Shown here in pieces: positions 26,595-35,805 of a stretch of DNA of 64,000 nucleotides; within the stretch, counting starts at the first letter, position 1; the number at the start of each line of letters is the position of its first letter. The notes beneath the pieces were generated by a model that saw only the letters and a program-made list of their open reading frames with translations, had not been told where the DNA came from and ran no database searches. The DNA comes from CAVTND01 sp963735955 (GTDB taxonomy: Bacteria; Pseudomonadota; Gammaproteobacteria; Burkholderiales; Burkholderiaceae_F): positions 395,300-459,299 of the forward strand of contig CAVTND010000010.1 of NCBI GenBank assembly GCA_963735955.1, given 5' to 3'. The position numbers were made by a program, and so were the translations under genes.

Positions 26595-27042
26595 CGCCTG
26601 CCTTCTGCGCGGTGGAAGGCGCACGCTTCGACTCGTCGGAGGATGAAGCCCCGGCACCTCCGCTTCCTGCCTTTGTGGAGTCGGCTCCCCCGGTGTTTTG
26701 CGGAGCCGCACTGGCACTGACCACGTCATACACGCGACCCAAGGTCGCATCCTCGGGCGGGATGATGTTCCAGTCCGGCTTATCCGTGATCAGGTCGATC
26801 GGAATCGTGCGCAGGTACTTTTTCTTGACCAGGTCGTCGAGTTCGTCGGGATAACGCCCCAGATCACCATAGAACTTGTCGATCGCGTCGCGCATCACCG
26901 CAAGATTCTGGCGCTGCACTGCCTGCTTGCCGTGATCGACCGCGTGAAAGTAGCGTGGCACCGCGATCGTCAGCAGCAGAGCGATCAGCGCGAGCACAAT
27001 CGTCAGTTCGATCAGGGTGAAACCGCGCGCGGATGATTTCAT
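26584..27042 (-). CDS. type II secretion pseudopilin (GspG-like)
   Basis: A 152-residue prepilin with the cleavage and assembly motif ARGFTLIEL, a hydrophobic helix LTIVLALIALLLTIAVPRYF and a small C-terminal domain with YPDELDDLVKKKYLRTIPIDLIT, as in GspG/PilE-like pseudopilins. A Ser/Gly/Ala-rich tail of about 35 residues extends beyond the usual fold. The frame is open upstream of 27042, but the ATG there starts directly at the prepilin leader. It follows another pseudopilin gene by 7 bases. Confidence 0.86.
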   Translation of the reverse strand: MKSSARGFTLIELTIVLALIALLLTIAVPRYFHAVDHGKQAVQRQNLAVMRDAIDKFYGDLGRYPDELDDLVKKKYLRTIPIDLITDKPDWNIIPPEDATLGRVYDVVSASAAPQNTGGADSTKAGSGGAGASSSDESKRAPSTAQKAGDGR

Positions 27043-27049
27043 CGATGGA

Positions 27050-27529
27050 TCACCAAAGGCGGTAAGGCACGCCGTTGCTGCCGACTCGCGTTGATCTTGA
27101 CGCCACATCGAACACGTCGTCGCCCGGCTGCGGGTCATCGGGCAGGCTCGCGTAGCTGCGCGCGGCCCACTGCTGTGCAGCAGGCAATGTCGGGTCCGGG
27201 GCGAACGGGTCGATGGGAATGCGCCGCAGGAAAAGGAGCCGTGCCGGTGTGCCCGTCGGCGCGTTCGGAAGCTCGACACCGTTGACCAGAATTTCCAAAG
27301 TCGGCGGGTACCCCGTATCCAGTGCCCCCTTGACGATCTGACCGGAGTCGGCGGCGGCCTTGTAGGCATCCAGCGCAGTGCGGATCGTACGAAGTGCAAG
27401 GCGCAACTCGGCTTCCTTCTGGCGCGTGACCGTTACTTCATACAGCGGCAAGGCCGTTGACGCCAGGATGCCGATCAGCGCCATCGTTACCACCATTTCG
27501 ATCAGCGTGAATCCCCGTGAGTGCACCAT
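27050..27529 (-). CDS. type II secretion pseudopilin (GspG-like)
   Basis: A 159-residue prepilin with leader and motif SRGFTLIEM and a helix VVTMALIGILASTALPLY. The C-terminal half has YPPTLEILVNGVEL and LRRIPIDPF, as in major pseudopilins. Prepilin peptidase would cut after the Gly; no peptidase gene is present in the window. It follows the secretin gene directly and precedes two further pseudopilin genes, so this system encodes four pseudopilins in all. Confidence 0.87.
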   Translation of the reverse strand: MVHSRGFTLIEMVVTMALIGILASTALPLYEVTVTRQKEAELRLALRTIRTALDAYKAAADSGQIVKGALDTGYPPTLEILVNGVELPNAPTGTPARLLFLRRIPIDPFAPDPTLPAAQQWAARSYASLPDDPQPGDDVFDVASRSTRVGSNGVPYRLW

Positions 27530-27537
27530 GCCTCCCG

Positions 27538-30165
27538 TCAGCCGTTCACCCGCAGCGTCAACGGGGTCGATTTGATGACGGCGGCGACCGCGCCGCTATC
27601 GTCCTTCAGTTCATTCGTCGTGACGGAAAGCTGGGTCTGTTTCCAGGGCGTGCTGGCCGTGAATCGAAGCGTCACCAGATCGCCCTGACCTTTCAAAGCC
27701 TGCCCCTCGCCACCTCGCATGACGATCCGGATCAAGCCGCTGGATGCATCGACATTGACATCGAAGGCGGTCATCCCGGCCCGACTCATGAACTCGCCGG
27801 GCTGGGCGTCGACAAAGGTCAGAACCTGTGGATCGAACCGGATGTCGAGCGGCAGTGCGCGCAGGCTGGACGGCGAGTTCACTCGCAGTGTGACCTTGAA
27901 CTCTTCACCGATCTTGACCCGGAACGGACCCATCCAAGAGACGACGAACGGCGGAGCAGCGCCATCGCTTCCGCGGGCGGCCGCTGGCGGTGGCGACGGC
28001 GCGACGGCCGCCGTTGTGGTGGCACGGTTCTGCGTCGTCGGTGCCGGAACCGGCGGCGCTTGCTGGGGCTCGTCGTTCGCGGGCGCCGGCCCATCACTTG
28101 CATCGCTGCCTGGGCTGCCAGCGGGTACTTTCACTCCCTCTGCCGCACCTGCGGCCCCCGGCACTGCCGCCGGACTGGCGTCATCCGGCTTCGGCACCAT
28201 GGGGGGTTGGCCAGGTGTGCCCGCACCCTCCCCGCTCGCTGCCGGGGGTGCAGGCGCAGGCGGGCGAGCAGCGCCGGATCGCGGCGCTGGAGCCGGCGCG
28301 ACTGCCCGTGGTGCCGGTGGCGGCGCTGCGCTTGGCACAGGTGCGCCGCCCGGACTGACGCCACCGGCCGCGCCCACCGGGTCGAGCCGCAGCGGCGTGT
28401 CGCGCACGGCAGCGTCAGTGCCGGAAAACACGTCGCGGTATCGACCTTCCGCCACGCCCGGGCCGCGCACGATGCGCGGCGTGATCGACAGCACGATTTC
28501 CGTCTTGGTGTTCGTACCGCTGTCGTTGCGGAACAACCGTCCGAGCACCGGCAATCGCCAGAGACCCGGCACCTTCGCCGCAGTCGTGCGATCGAGATCG
28601 CTGATCAGCCCGCCAAGGATCTGCGTTTCACCGTCGCGCAGCCTCAGGGTCGTGGACGCGCCGCGGGTGCCGATCTGATAGGCCAGAGTGCTGTTGGCGC
28701 TGCCGTCGCCAATCTGCTTGACGATGTTGCTGATTTCGAAGTTGAGCTTGATACCGATGTCCCCCTCCAGATAGACCCTGGGTTCGACCTCGAGCTTGAT
28801 GCCGACGTCGAGGTACTGCACCTGTCCGGTGACGACCGATGATCCCGAGGCAACCGGCGTCACCGTATTGGTGATCACCGGTACCTTGTCACCGATCAGA
28901 ATGCGCGCCTTTTCCCGGTCTCGTACGCGGATGCGCGGGCTCGCGAGCAGGTTCGCGTCGGAATCCTCCAGCTGCAGGTTGATGCCCACCGCCAGTGGCG
29001 TGATCCTCAGATCGCCCCAGGACAGAGCCTGCAAGTCGCTTATCGTCAACCGGTCGGGCGGCGTTGTGATGATCACCTTGTTGGGCCACTGCAGGCCGAG
29101 ATTGGTCAGCCGCTCACGCGTGACCTCCAGCAACTGCACTTCCATCATCACCTCGGCATCGGCGAGGTCGGAGGCGAGCACGACCTTCTCGGCCACCGCG
29201 ATGGCGGCCGCCGTGTCGCGTATGACCAGCGTGTTCGTACGCTCGTCCAGGGCCATGTCCTTGACCTTCAGGACAGTCTTCAGGACGTTCTGAACGTGCT
29301 TGGCGTCGGCATTCGAAAGCTGGAACGTACGGACCTTGAGGTCCTGGTACTCCTTCTGCTTGACCGCAGTGGCCGGATAGATGAACAGCGTATTCGCATT
29401 CAGCACCTTCTTCTCGAGCTGATTCTGGAGCAGGATCAGGCTGACGGTGTCGTCGACCGATGCATCGCGCACGAAGATCGTGGTCTTCAGGTCAGCGCGA
29501 ACATCGCGATCCAGGATCACGTTCAGCCCGGTCGTGCGGGACAGCGCTTCAAACACCATGCGCAGGTTGGCGTCGCGGAACTGCAGGGTGACGGGACGCT
29601 TCATCACGGACGCGGCGTCCGACTTCGCCTGCCTGGCCTCGTCGGACTTGTCGACGCGTTCCTGCATCTGCACGAGTGCGCGCGCGATGGTCTGGCTCGC
29701 GGGGTTGTCCGCCAGCGCGCTGCGCAACATGTCCCGCGCCGCCTCGATGCGACCGGCGTTGGCCAGTTTGTCCGCCTCGGCCACGATTCCCCGCATGCGC
29801 TGTTCCAGGTCGAGCATGGCCAGCACACGCCGCACGCTTTCGTTGCTCGGGTCAATCCTCAGCGCCTCGGCATAGGCCGCACGCGCGCCGGCGAGATCTC
29901 CTGCACCCTGCGCCAGTTCGGCCCGAGCGACTGCCGCTGCCAGGTCCTGCGCCAGTTGATTGCGGTAGTCGATGCGGTAAAGCGCATTGGTCGGTTCCAG
30001 CTTGATCGCCTTCTGCAGTTCGGCCAGCCCCTCTTGCCGTTGACCGTCGGCAATCAGTTTCATACCACGCTCGTGTGCCTGCTGCGCTGCGCATCCCACG
30101 AGCACGACAGCCACCAGTGCACCCGCAAAGATGGAGAGGCTGCGGGATTTCGGCCGCGAGCTCAT
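27538..30165 (-). CDS. outer-membrane secretin with N-terminal TPR and C-terminal cohesin-like domain
   Basis: An 875-residue lipoprotein (lipobox VVLVGCAAQ, C25). In order: TPR-like helices (about 30-175), an STN/N0 domain (about 190-255, VTLQFRDANLRMVFEALSR), an N1-type ring domain, the secretin pore domain (about 350-590, with VMMEVQLLEVTRERL and TTLRLRDGETQILGGLIS), a long Pro/Ala linker (about 600-735) and a cohesin-like beta domain at the end (FKVTLRVNSPSSLRALPLDIRFD). It would form the outer-membrane channel of the secretion system. Ordinary GspD lacks the TPR and cohesin parts. It overlaps the upstream PilP/GspC-like gene by four bases. Confidence 0.93.
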   Translation of the reverse strand: MSSRPKSRSLSIFAGALVAVVLVGCAAQQAHERGMKLIADGQRQEGLAELQKAIKLEPTNALYRIDYRNQLAQDLAAAVARAELAQGAGDLAGARAAYAEALRIDPSNESVRRVLAMLDLEQRMRGIVAEADKLANAGRIEAARDMLRSALADNPASQTIARALVQMQERVDKSDEARQAKSDAASVMKRPVTLQFRDANLRMVFEALSRTTGLNVILDRDVRADLKTTIFVRDASVDDTVSLILLQNQLEKKVLNANTLFIYPATAVKQKEYQDLKVRTFQLSNADAKHVQNVLKTVLKVKDMALDERTNTLVIRDTAAAIAVAEKVVLASDLADAEVMMEVQLLEVTRERLTNLGLQWPNKVIITTPPDRLTISDLQALSWGDLRITPLAVGINLQLEDSDANLLASPRIRVRDREKARILIGDKVPVITNTVTPVASGSSVVTGQVQYLDVGIKLEVEPRVYLEGDIGIKLNFEISNIVKQIGDGSANSTLAYQIGTRGASTTLRLRDGETQILGGLISDLDRTTAAKVPGLWRLPVLGRLFRNDSGTNTKTEIVLSITPRIVRGPGVAEGRYRDVFSGTDAAVRDTPLRLDPVGAAGGVSPGGAPVPSAAPPPAPRAVAPAPAPRSGAARPPAPAPPAASGEGAGTPGQPPMVPKPDDASPAAVPGAAGAAEGVKVPAGSPGSDASDGPAPANDEPQQAPPVPAPTTQNRATTTAAVAPSPPPAAARGSDGAAPPFVVSWMGPFRVKIGEEFKVTLRVNSPSSLRALPLDIRFDPQVLTFVDAQPGEFMSRAGMTAFDVNVDASSGLIRIVMRGGEGQALKGQGDLVTLRFTASTPWKQTQLSVTTNELKDDSGAVAAVIKSTPLTLRVNG

Positions 30166-30806
30166 GGTTTCGCTCCGGTCGCGTTGAGGCGCTGGCGCTC
30201 GTGCAACGGGAGGTAGGTGAGCACAACTTCGGTCGGCGAAAGCGACTCGATGCGGTAGTCGGTCTCTACGGTCTCGCCTTCCGAGACCACCAGCAATGCA
30301 TCCCCACGCGCCAGGAACGCAGATGGTTTGCCTGCGCCCTTCTCGAGCAAGCCAACAAACGTGAACGGCAGCGGCGGCGCCTTTGGCGGGGGGGGCGGTG
30401 GAGCGATCACGACCGGCGCCGGCGGCGGCGGCGGCACAAACGAAGTAGCGATAAAGGGATCGGCGGCGGCCTTGACTGGAATTTCAGCGCGGGTGGCGGA
30501 CGACAACACCGGGGCAGAAGAACGCTGTGGTGAGGTAGGACCAGCGGCCCGCGCAGGAACCTTGGCCGCGACGATGACGTTGTCGTCCTCGCCTGGCGCA
30601 AACGCATAGGCGACCGCGATCGCGGTAGCGCCGAGCGCAGCCAGCAGAACCACACGAGGCACTTGCCTGCGCGTCCCGCTACGCCCGAAAGCCAGCGCTG
30701 TGCCATCGGCCTTGACCCGAGGCATTGTGGTGTTCCCGCTCTCTTCGGCTGTTCGCTCTGCACCCGTCTCACCCGGCAAGGGGGGACCGCCATGGACTTT
30801 CGTCAT
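30162..30806 (-). CDS. GspC/PilP-like inner-membrane linker protein
   Basis: A 214-residue protein with a single helix (VVLLAALGATAIAVAYAF, about residues 50-68), a Pro-rich periplasmic spacer with poly-Pro runs and a C-terminal small beta domain starting PLPFTFVGLLEKG. The last domain resembles the HR/PilP domain that contacts the secretin. It bridges inner-membrane proteins and the secretin. Position between PilO-like and secretin genes is the classical pilP position. Confidence 0.75.
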   Translation of the reverse strand: MTKVHGGPPLPGETGAERTAEESGNTTMPRVKADGTALAFGRSGTRRQVPRVVLLAALGATAIAVAYAFAPGEDDNVIVAAKVPARAAGPTSPQRSSAPVLSSATRAEIPVKAAADPFIATSFVPPPPPAPVVIAPPPPPPKAPPLPFTFVGLLEKGAGKPSAFLARGDALLVVSEGETVETDYRIESLSPTEVVLTYLPLHERQRLNATGAKP

Positions 30807-30807
30807 T

Positions 30808-31359
30808 TCAGGTCTCCCGGTAGTAAAGCGTCAGATGAACACGCGCGTTGAGCTGGTTGCCGCCCGTGCGCTCTAGCCGAAGTTCGACCAGGCTTGCATT
30901 GGGCAACGCATTTAGAACTGAGGCGACGAAGGCACGCAGCGCGGCGTAATTCGCCTTTACCGGCAGCACTACGTCGCGCGCGGTAAGGCCAGCCTCCACC
31001 TTGCGGGTCGTCGAGTAGTCGCCTTGCGGAAGCAGCACCTGCTGTTCACGCGCAGCGCGGAAGATGGTTCGCAGATCGGCGAGATACTGGGTGGAGTCCG
31101 GAAAACCGTCGTGAAATTCACGCATCTGGATCGCCGGATCCGCTTCGCGCTGTAGCGTGCGATTTCGCAGTTTGGCGCTTTCGACCTCGTATTCTCCTTG
31201 CAGGGCGGCCGCATCCCTGGCGACCTTCGGCGCCCACAGGAACGCGCCGACCGCGAGTGCCAGCAGCAACAGTCCCATCGCTCCTGCCGATCCGAGCCAA
31301 ACCCGACTGTGCAGCCCGGCCAGCGTGACGCGCCGTTGCAGCATGGCGAGTGTGCTCAT
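30808..31359 (-). CDS. PilO/GspM-like assembly protein
   Basis: A 183-residue bitopic membrane protein with a short cytoplasmic N terminus, one helix (GAMGLLLLALAVGAFLWAP), a coiled-coil stretch and a ferredoxin-like periplasmic domain ending LTLYYRET. The topology and place in the operon match PilO of type IV pili and GspM of type II systems. It overlaps the PilN-like gene by four bases. Confidence 0.75.
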   Translation of the reverse strand: MSTLAMLQRRVTLAGLHSRVWLGSAGAMGLLLLALAVGAFLWAPKVARDAAALQGEYEVESAKLRNRTLQREADPAIQMREFHDGFPDSTQYLADLRTIFRAAREQQVLLPQGDYSTTRKVEAGLTARDVVLPVKANYAALRAFVASVLNALPNASLVELRLERTGGNQLNARVHLTLYYRET

Positions 31360-31994
31360 CGCGATTCCCTATCCTGCTCGACGAACTGCTGCAGCGCGGA
31401 GAGGTCCGATCCCGGCTCGCTCGCTGGCGCCGGTGAAGCCGGGCTCGAAGCGGCGATCGCGTTCGGGCGCGCGGCGAGATTGGTCCAGCGCGCCTGCGCC
31501 TGGAATCGAATCGGTGTGCCGGGTTCCTGCGCGCGCAGCTGGTGCGAAGTCAGCGCGACCTCGGACAATCCTCCTGCCGTCAGCTGAGCCAGGTAGTCGA
31601 GCATCGCCTCTGCGTGGCGAGCATCAGCAGTGATTCGGATCGTGTCGCGGGCCACGACCGGTTCAATCTGAAGTAGCGCAATGTCGCTGGTCTGGTTTGC
31701 TTCCATCAAGCGCATCAACTCAGGCCACGGTGCTCGCAGGTCTCGCGCAATGGTCGCTGCGACCCGCAGCGCCGCGCCATCGACGCTTGCCGAACGCGAC
31801 CCAGGGGCCCGGTTGGGGCGGCGCTGGTCGAGCAATGCAAGCTCGGCCCGCGCCTGCTCGCGCTCGAGCCAGGAAATACCCAGTTCCGCCCCACCGGCCA
31901 GCAGCGCGATCACTCCGAGGCCGAGCACCACGAGTCGAACGCGCCGCGTCGCGGGCGGCGCATTGAAGTCGAGTGTGAGGTAGCGCGGAGCCAT
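31356..31994 (-). CDS. PilN-like assembly protein
   Basis: A 212-residue bitopic protein with an N-terminal cytoplasmic peptide (MAPRYLTLDFN), a helix at about 20-40, a coiled coil (EREQARAELALLDQRR) and a periplasmic domain. The N-terminal peptide matches the position of the PilN peptide that docks into PilM. The frame is open upstream into the PilM-like region; the ATG at 31994 is chosen for the conserved N terminus. Confidence 0.72.
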   Translation of the reverse strand: MAPRYLTLDFNAPPATRRVRLVVLGLGVIALLAGGAELGISWLEREQARAELALLDQRRPNRAPGSRSASVDGAALRVAATIARDLRAPWPELMRLMEANQTSDIALLQIEPVVARDTIRITADARHAEAMLDYLAQLTAGGLSEVALTSHQLRAQEPGTPIRFQAQARWTNLAARPNAIAASSPASPAPASEPGSDLSALQQFVEQDRESR

Positions 31995-32022
31995 GGAAGA
32001 CGTCGTTCGAAGGCGAGTGGAG

Positions 32023-32862
32023 TCAGGGGGCGGCTGCCCATTCCGGTGGGCTGACCCGCAACCAGTGGTCCGCACCTGACGGCGCGGCAGCGTCGTAGTG
32101 CTCGTGCTCGCGCTTGTCCTCGGGCGGTTCGCCGGGATCGACGACATAGTCGATGCCTGCGGTGGTGTCGTCACCGCGCGCCCGCATCGCATTGACCGCA
32201 ACGCGGACCAGTTCCCTGCCACTGGTGCAGCCCAGCTCGAAGCTGGTGGAGCGGATGGCACCCGCGGCCAGCAATGCGACCTGTGCGCCAGAATCGCGGC
32301 TTACTGCGAAGACGACACGACGTCCGGTCAAACGAGTCCGCTGAGCATTGAAGACGGCGACAAACTCACCCGTGACGGACCGGGTCGACAGTCCTTCCTG
32401 CGCCAGGACTGCGCGCAAATGAGAGAGCGACTCCCGCGAGATCCCCATCGCCAGAACACTGTTTCCGTCGCGCTGCCATTGCCAACTCACTTCAAGCGCA
32501 TCGGCACGGGAGCCGCCCACGTCGGCCAGTGTTGCGGCTGCAGCCGCCCTCGTCGCCTGCAGCGGCACATCCATTACATCGAGCTCGACAACGTCATACA
32601 GCAGCCATCGATCGGCGATCACCACGTCACATGCGAGTCCGCGAAGGGGACCGATCTCCGCGATCAGCGAATTCATAGCAGTGGCAAGCGCCTTGAGCGC
32701 CGCGTCGAAGCCTGACTCGATGTCAAAGTTTTCGCGCGCGCCTTGCAAGCGGCGAGCTTTCAGGAGGGAAAGAACGTCAACGGCAACATGCCGGTGCCCG
32801 ACATACACACGCAGGCGGCGTGTGAAGCGTTGCAGGCGAAGCTCAATCGCGCGTCGTGACAC
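32023..32862 (-). CDS. PilM/GspL-like cytoplasmic ATPase-fold protein
   Basis: A 279-residue soluble protein with no membrane helix; the segments CDVVIADRWLLYDVVELD and LEVSWQWQRDGNSVLAMGISRE fit the actin-like PilM/GspL cytoplasmic fold. The start is a GTG at 32862, preceded by a GAGGAG ribosome binding site 8 bases upstream and lying inside the 3' end of the gspE gene (20-base overlap). Together with the next genes it forms a PilM-N-O-P-type inner-membrane platform. Confidence 0.7.
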   Translation of the reverse strand: MSRRAIELRLQRFTRRLRVYVGHRHVAVDVLSLLKARRLQGARENFDIESGFDAALKALATAMNSLIAEIGPLRGLACDVVIADRWLLYDVVELDVMDVPLQATRAAAAATLADVGGSRADALEVSWQWQRDGNSVLAMGISRESLSHLRAVLAQEGLSTRSVTGEFVAVFNAQRTRLTGRRVVFAVSRDSGAQVALLAAGAIRSTSFELGCTSGRELVRVAVNAMRARGDDTTAGIDYVVDPGEPPEDKREHEHYDAAAPSGADHWLRVSPPEWAAAP

Positions 32863-34549
32863 GATTGATCTCCTCGAGCGTTGTTTCCCCCGCCAGGGCG
32901 GCGGCGACCGCGGCCTCGCGCAACGAGTGGTACCCGTTTTCTCGGGCGGCCTGCTTGATCCGAGCGAGCGGCGCCCGCTCCGACAACAGGTCGCGCAGCG
33001 CATCAGTCAGTGGCAGCTTCTCTGCAATGGCCTTGCGCCCCTTGAAACCGGTGCCGCGACAGTGCGCACATCCGACCCCATGTTGGAAGTTCGCTGAGTC
33101 GCCGTGTTCAACGACCAAGTCGCGTCGCGCGAGCTGTGTTTCGGGCGGTTGGTAGCTTCGTATGCAGCGCTTGCAGTTCAGCCGGACAAGTCGTTGCGCC
33201 ACGATGCCCGACAGCGCCGACACGAAGCTGTAGGTGTCGACACCCATCGTGTTGAAGCGACCGATCACATCGAAGACGTTGTTCGCATGCACGCTGGTGA
33301 ACACCTGGTGGCCGGTCAATGCCGCCTGCACCGCGATCTGCGCGGTTTCCGCATCGCGGATCTCGCCGACCATGATCTTGTCCGGATCGTGTCGAAGAAT
33401 CGAGCGCAGCCCACGGGCGAAAGTCAGACCCTTGCGCTCGTTCACCGGGATCTGCAGCACGCCGGGAACCTGATACTCGACCGGGTCTTCGATCGTGATG
33501 ATCTTGTCGAGGCCCGTGTTGACCTCGGTGAGCGCCGCGTACAGCGTCGTGGTCTTGCCGCTGCCGGTCGGCCCGGTTGCCAGGAGCAGTCCGTGCGGGG
33601 CCGCGGCGAGATCGCGGATGAAAGTCAGTGTGTCCGCGTCGAAGCCGAGATTGTCGAGACGCAGTGCGTTCCCGACTCGTGTCAGATGGCGGCGATCGAG
33701 GATCCGCAGCACTGCATCCTCGCCGAACAGGTTCGGCATGACGGAAACCCGCAAATCGATTTCAACTCCATCGATCGCGACTTTGATGCGGCCATCCTGC
33801 GGTACGCGGCGCTCCGCGATATCGAGCTCGGCGACCACCTTGATGCGCGACAACGCCTGGTGTGCGGCTTCCAGCCCCTCCACCGTCCGGATCTGCACCA
33901 GCACACCATCGAGCCGATACTTGATGCTCAGTCCCTGTGAATTTGTCTCGAAGTGAATGTCACTCGCATCCGATTTCAGCGCATCGTGAATCGTGGAATC
34001 GACCAATCGCACGATCTGGCTTTGCGAGGCGTTGATGGCAGTGATCGTGACCGACAGCGCGGTCGACGTCCGCGTGTCGGCCGCGCCCGCGGTCAGAGAC
34101 ACGGCATCGAGCGCCCGCAGCGACCGTTCGGCGACGGCGAGATACGCCTGCAGGTCCGCGGCCATCACGAATGCCCAGGTCACTTTCTGGCGCGAACGCA
34201 CGCGGATCCGATTCGCGGCCCACGCCCGCGTATGCGTGTCGAGCGGATCGGACAGCGCCAGCAGCGTTCGATTTTCTCGGCGCAGCGCGACGCACTGCCG
34301 CTGCGAAGCTTCGACGAAGCTCACAAGCTCAAAGTCGGGAGTGCACGCGTGCAGCTGCTCCATCGAGAGCCACTCGAGGCCGAAATGCTCGGCAGCAAGC
34401 GGACCGAATTGCTCGGCCGGCAGCTCCAGCGACTGCGCGAGGTACTCGATCGCGCGCTGCTGCGGATTCGCGCGCCCCAGCGCCTCGCGCACGAGGGTCT
34501 CGGTGAGCGGTGCGGCGTCCTGGCCGTGTGCGGTCATCGCCCCGTCCAT
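32843..34549 (-). CDS. gspE: type II secretion / pilus assembly ATPase GspE
   Basis: A 568-residue ATPase of the GspE/PilB family. An N-terminal MshEN-like domain precedes DASDIHFETNSQGLSIKYRLDGVL, Walker A GPTGSGKTTTLY (about residue 326), an Asp box, Walker B and GEIRDAETAQIAVQAALTGH. A tetracysteine zinc motif (CKRC and CAHC, about 35 residues apart) is present near the C terminus. It powers pseudopilus assembly from the cytoplasmic side. It follows gspF by 8 bases. Confidence 0.94.
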   Translation of the reverse strand: MDGAMTAHGQDAAPLTETLVREALGRANPQQRAIEYLAQSLELPAEQFGPLAAEHFGLEWLSMEQLHACTPDFELVSFVEASQRQCVALRRENRTLLALSDPLDTHTRAWAANRIRVRSRQKVTWAFVMAADLQAYLAVAERSLRALDAVSLTAGAADTRTSTALSVTITAINASQSQIVRLVDSTIHDALKSDASDIHFETNSQGLSIKYRLDGVLVQIRTVEGLEAAHQALSRIKVVAELDIAERRVPQDGRIKVAIDGVEIDLRVSVMPNLFGEDAVLRILDRRHLTRVGNALRLDNLGFDADTLTFIRDLAAAPHGLLLATGPTGSGKTTTLYAALTEVNTGLDKIITIEDPVEYQVPGVLQIPVNERKGLTFARGLRSILRHDPDKIMVGEIRDAETAQIAVQAALTGHQVFTSVHANNVFDVIGRFNTMGVDTYSFVSALSGIVAQRLVRLNCKRCIRSYQPPETQLARRDLVVEHGDSANFQHGVGCAHCRGTGFKGRKAIAEKLPLTDALRDLLSERAPLARIKQAARENGYHSLREAAVAAALAGETTLEEINRVTTRD

Positions 34550-34557
34550 GCGCGCCG

Positions 34558-35805
34558 TTACTGCAGGCCGGCTGCCAGTTCAAAGATCGGCATGTACATC
34601 AGCACGACGATCCCGCCGATGACCAGGCCGATGAAAATCATCAACACCGGTTCGATCAGCCGCGTCGCCACGTCGATCGCGCGCTCCAGATGATTTTCCT
34701 GGAACGCGGCGATGCGGCCGAGCGCTTCCGCCAGATTCCCGGTGCGCCCGGCCACTACCAGCATGCGCTCGGCGACGACGTCCGCAACCCCGGACGCTGC
34801 CATCGCGGTACCGATCGACTGCCCTTCGGAGATCGACGTCATCGCGCCGGCTAACGCACGTTGATCTTCCGGCGTCAGCAGCGCGCCGCACATCGTCAGC
34901 GCTCTCAGGGCCGGGATTCCGCCGCCGACCAGCATCGCCGCAGTACGGAAGAACTGCGCCTGGCGGAACTGGCGAATCAGTGGCCCGATCACCCACAGCC
35001 GCTGCATCCCGGGCATCCGCCAACCGGTTCGATGACCACGAACCGCGATTGCAGCAGCAGCGGCCGCCAGGACGAAGGCGAACGCGCCGAACAGCCAGGG
35101 GTGCCCGGCAAGCGTGGTGCCCCAGTTCAGAAGCAGGCGCGAGGCTAGCGGTACTTCATGTGGTGCGCGTTCGATCAGCTGCGCGAATTTGGGCACAACG
35201 AATCCGAGGAGGAACATCACGACGACGGATCCGACAGCAAGCAGGACGGCGGGATAGATCGCTGCTCCAATGAATCGACCGCGCAATGTGCGTAGCGCTG
35301 CCTGGTTTTCAGCGAAGCGTCGCAATGACGTGGGCAGGTCGCCTGTGTGTTCTGCAGCCGCCACCGCCGCGGTCAGCAGTTCCGGAAAGGCATCGCCCTC
35401 TTCGGCCAGCGCATGCGACAGCGGCAGTCCTTCGGTGACGGTCTCGGCGAGCCGATGCAGGAGCGCGCGCTGAGACGGCGAGGCTTCCTTGGCTTCCAGC
35501 GTATTCAGCGATTCGATGATTCCAAGCCCGGCGTCGAGCAGCGCGGCCAACTCGTGGGCGAATGAGCCGACATCCAGCCTCGAAGGCCCTTTGATCGACG
35601 TCAACCGAGGCAGAACAGCGACCGCGGACAGCCATGATCTCGCGTGACTGGCCGATGACGCCGGCACGACATCCAGCACGCGCAGTCCGCCGCGTTGCGC
35701 GGCTCGCGTCGCTTCCTCAGCGTTCGTGGCGTGGAGGCGCGCGGCGCGCACCTGGCCGCCTGGCCCGATGGCAACGACGTCGAACCAGGGTCCGGCCTGC
35801 CTCAT
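34558..35805 (-). CDS. gspF: type II secretion inner-membrane protein GspF
   Basis: A 415-residue polytopic protein with two repeated GspF domains, LDVGSFAHELAALLDAGLGIIESLNTLE in the first half and FRQAQFFRTAAMLVGGGIPALRAL in the second. Three membrane helices and a final IGGIVVLMYMPIFELA helix complete the family pattern. It is the membrane platform that contacts GspE and the pseudopilins. Its ATG overlaps the gspG stop by four bases. Confidence 0.94.
   Translation of the reverse strand: MRQAGPWFDVVAIGPGGQVRAARLHATNAEEATRAAQRGGLRVLDVVPASSASHARSWLSAVAVLPRLTSIKGPSRLDVGSFAHELAALLDAGLGIIESLNTLEAKEASPSQRALLHRLAETVTEGLPLSHALAEEGDAFPELLTAAVAAAEHTGDLPTSLRRFAENQAALRTLRGRFIGAAIYPAVLLAVGSVVVMFLLGFVVPKFAQLIERAPHEVPLASRLLLNWGTTLAGHPWLFGAFAFVLAAAAAAIAVRGHRTGWRMPGMQRLWVIGPLIRQFRQAQFFRTAAMLVGGGIPALRALTMCGALLTPEDQRALAGAMTSISEGQSIGTAMAASGVADVVAERMLVVAGRTGNLAEALGRIAAFQENHLERAIDVATRLIEPVLMIFIGLVIGGIVVLMYMPIFELAAGLQ

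Noticed and set aside
28000..28400. Tandem repeat or gene boundary in the Pro/Ala-rich part of the secretin gene
   Set aside because: The frame is continuous and the composition fits a flexible linker between the secretin and cohesin domains.
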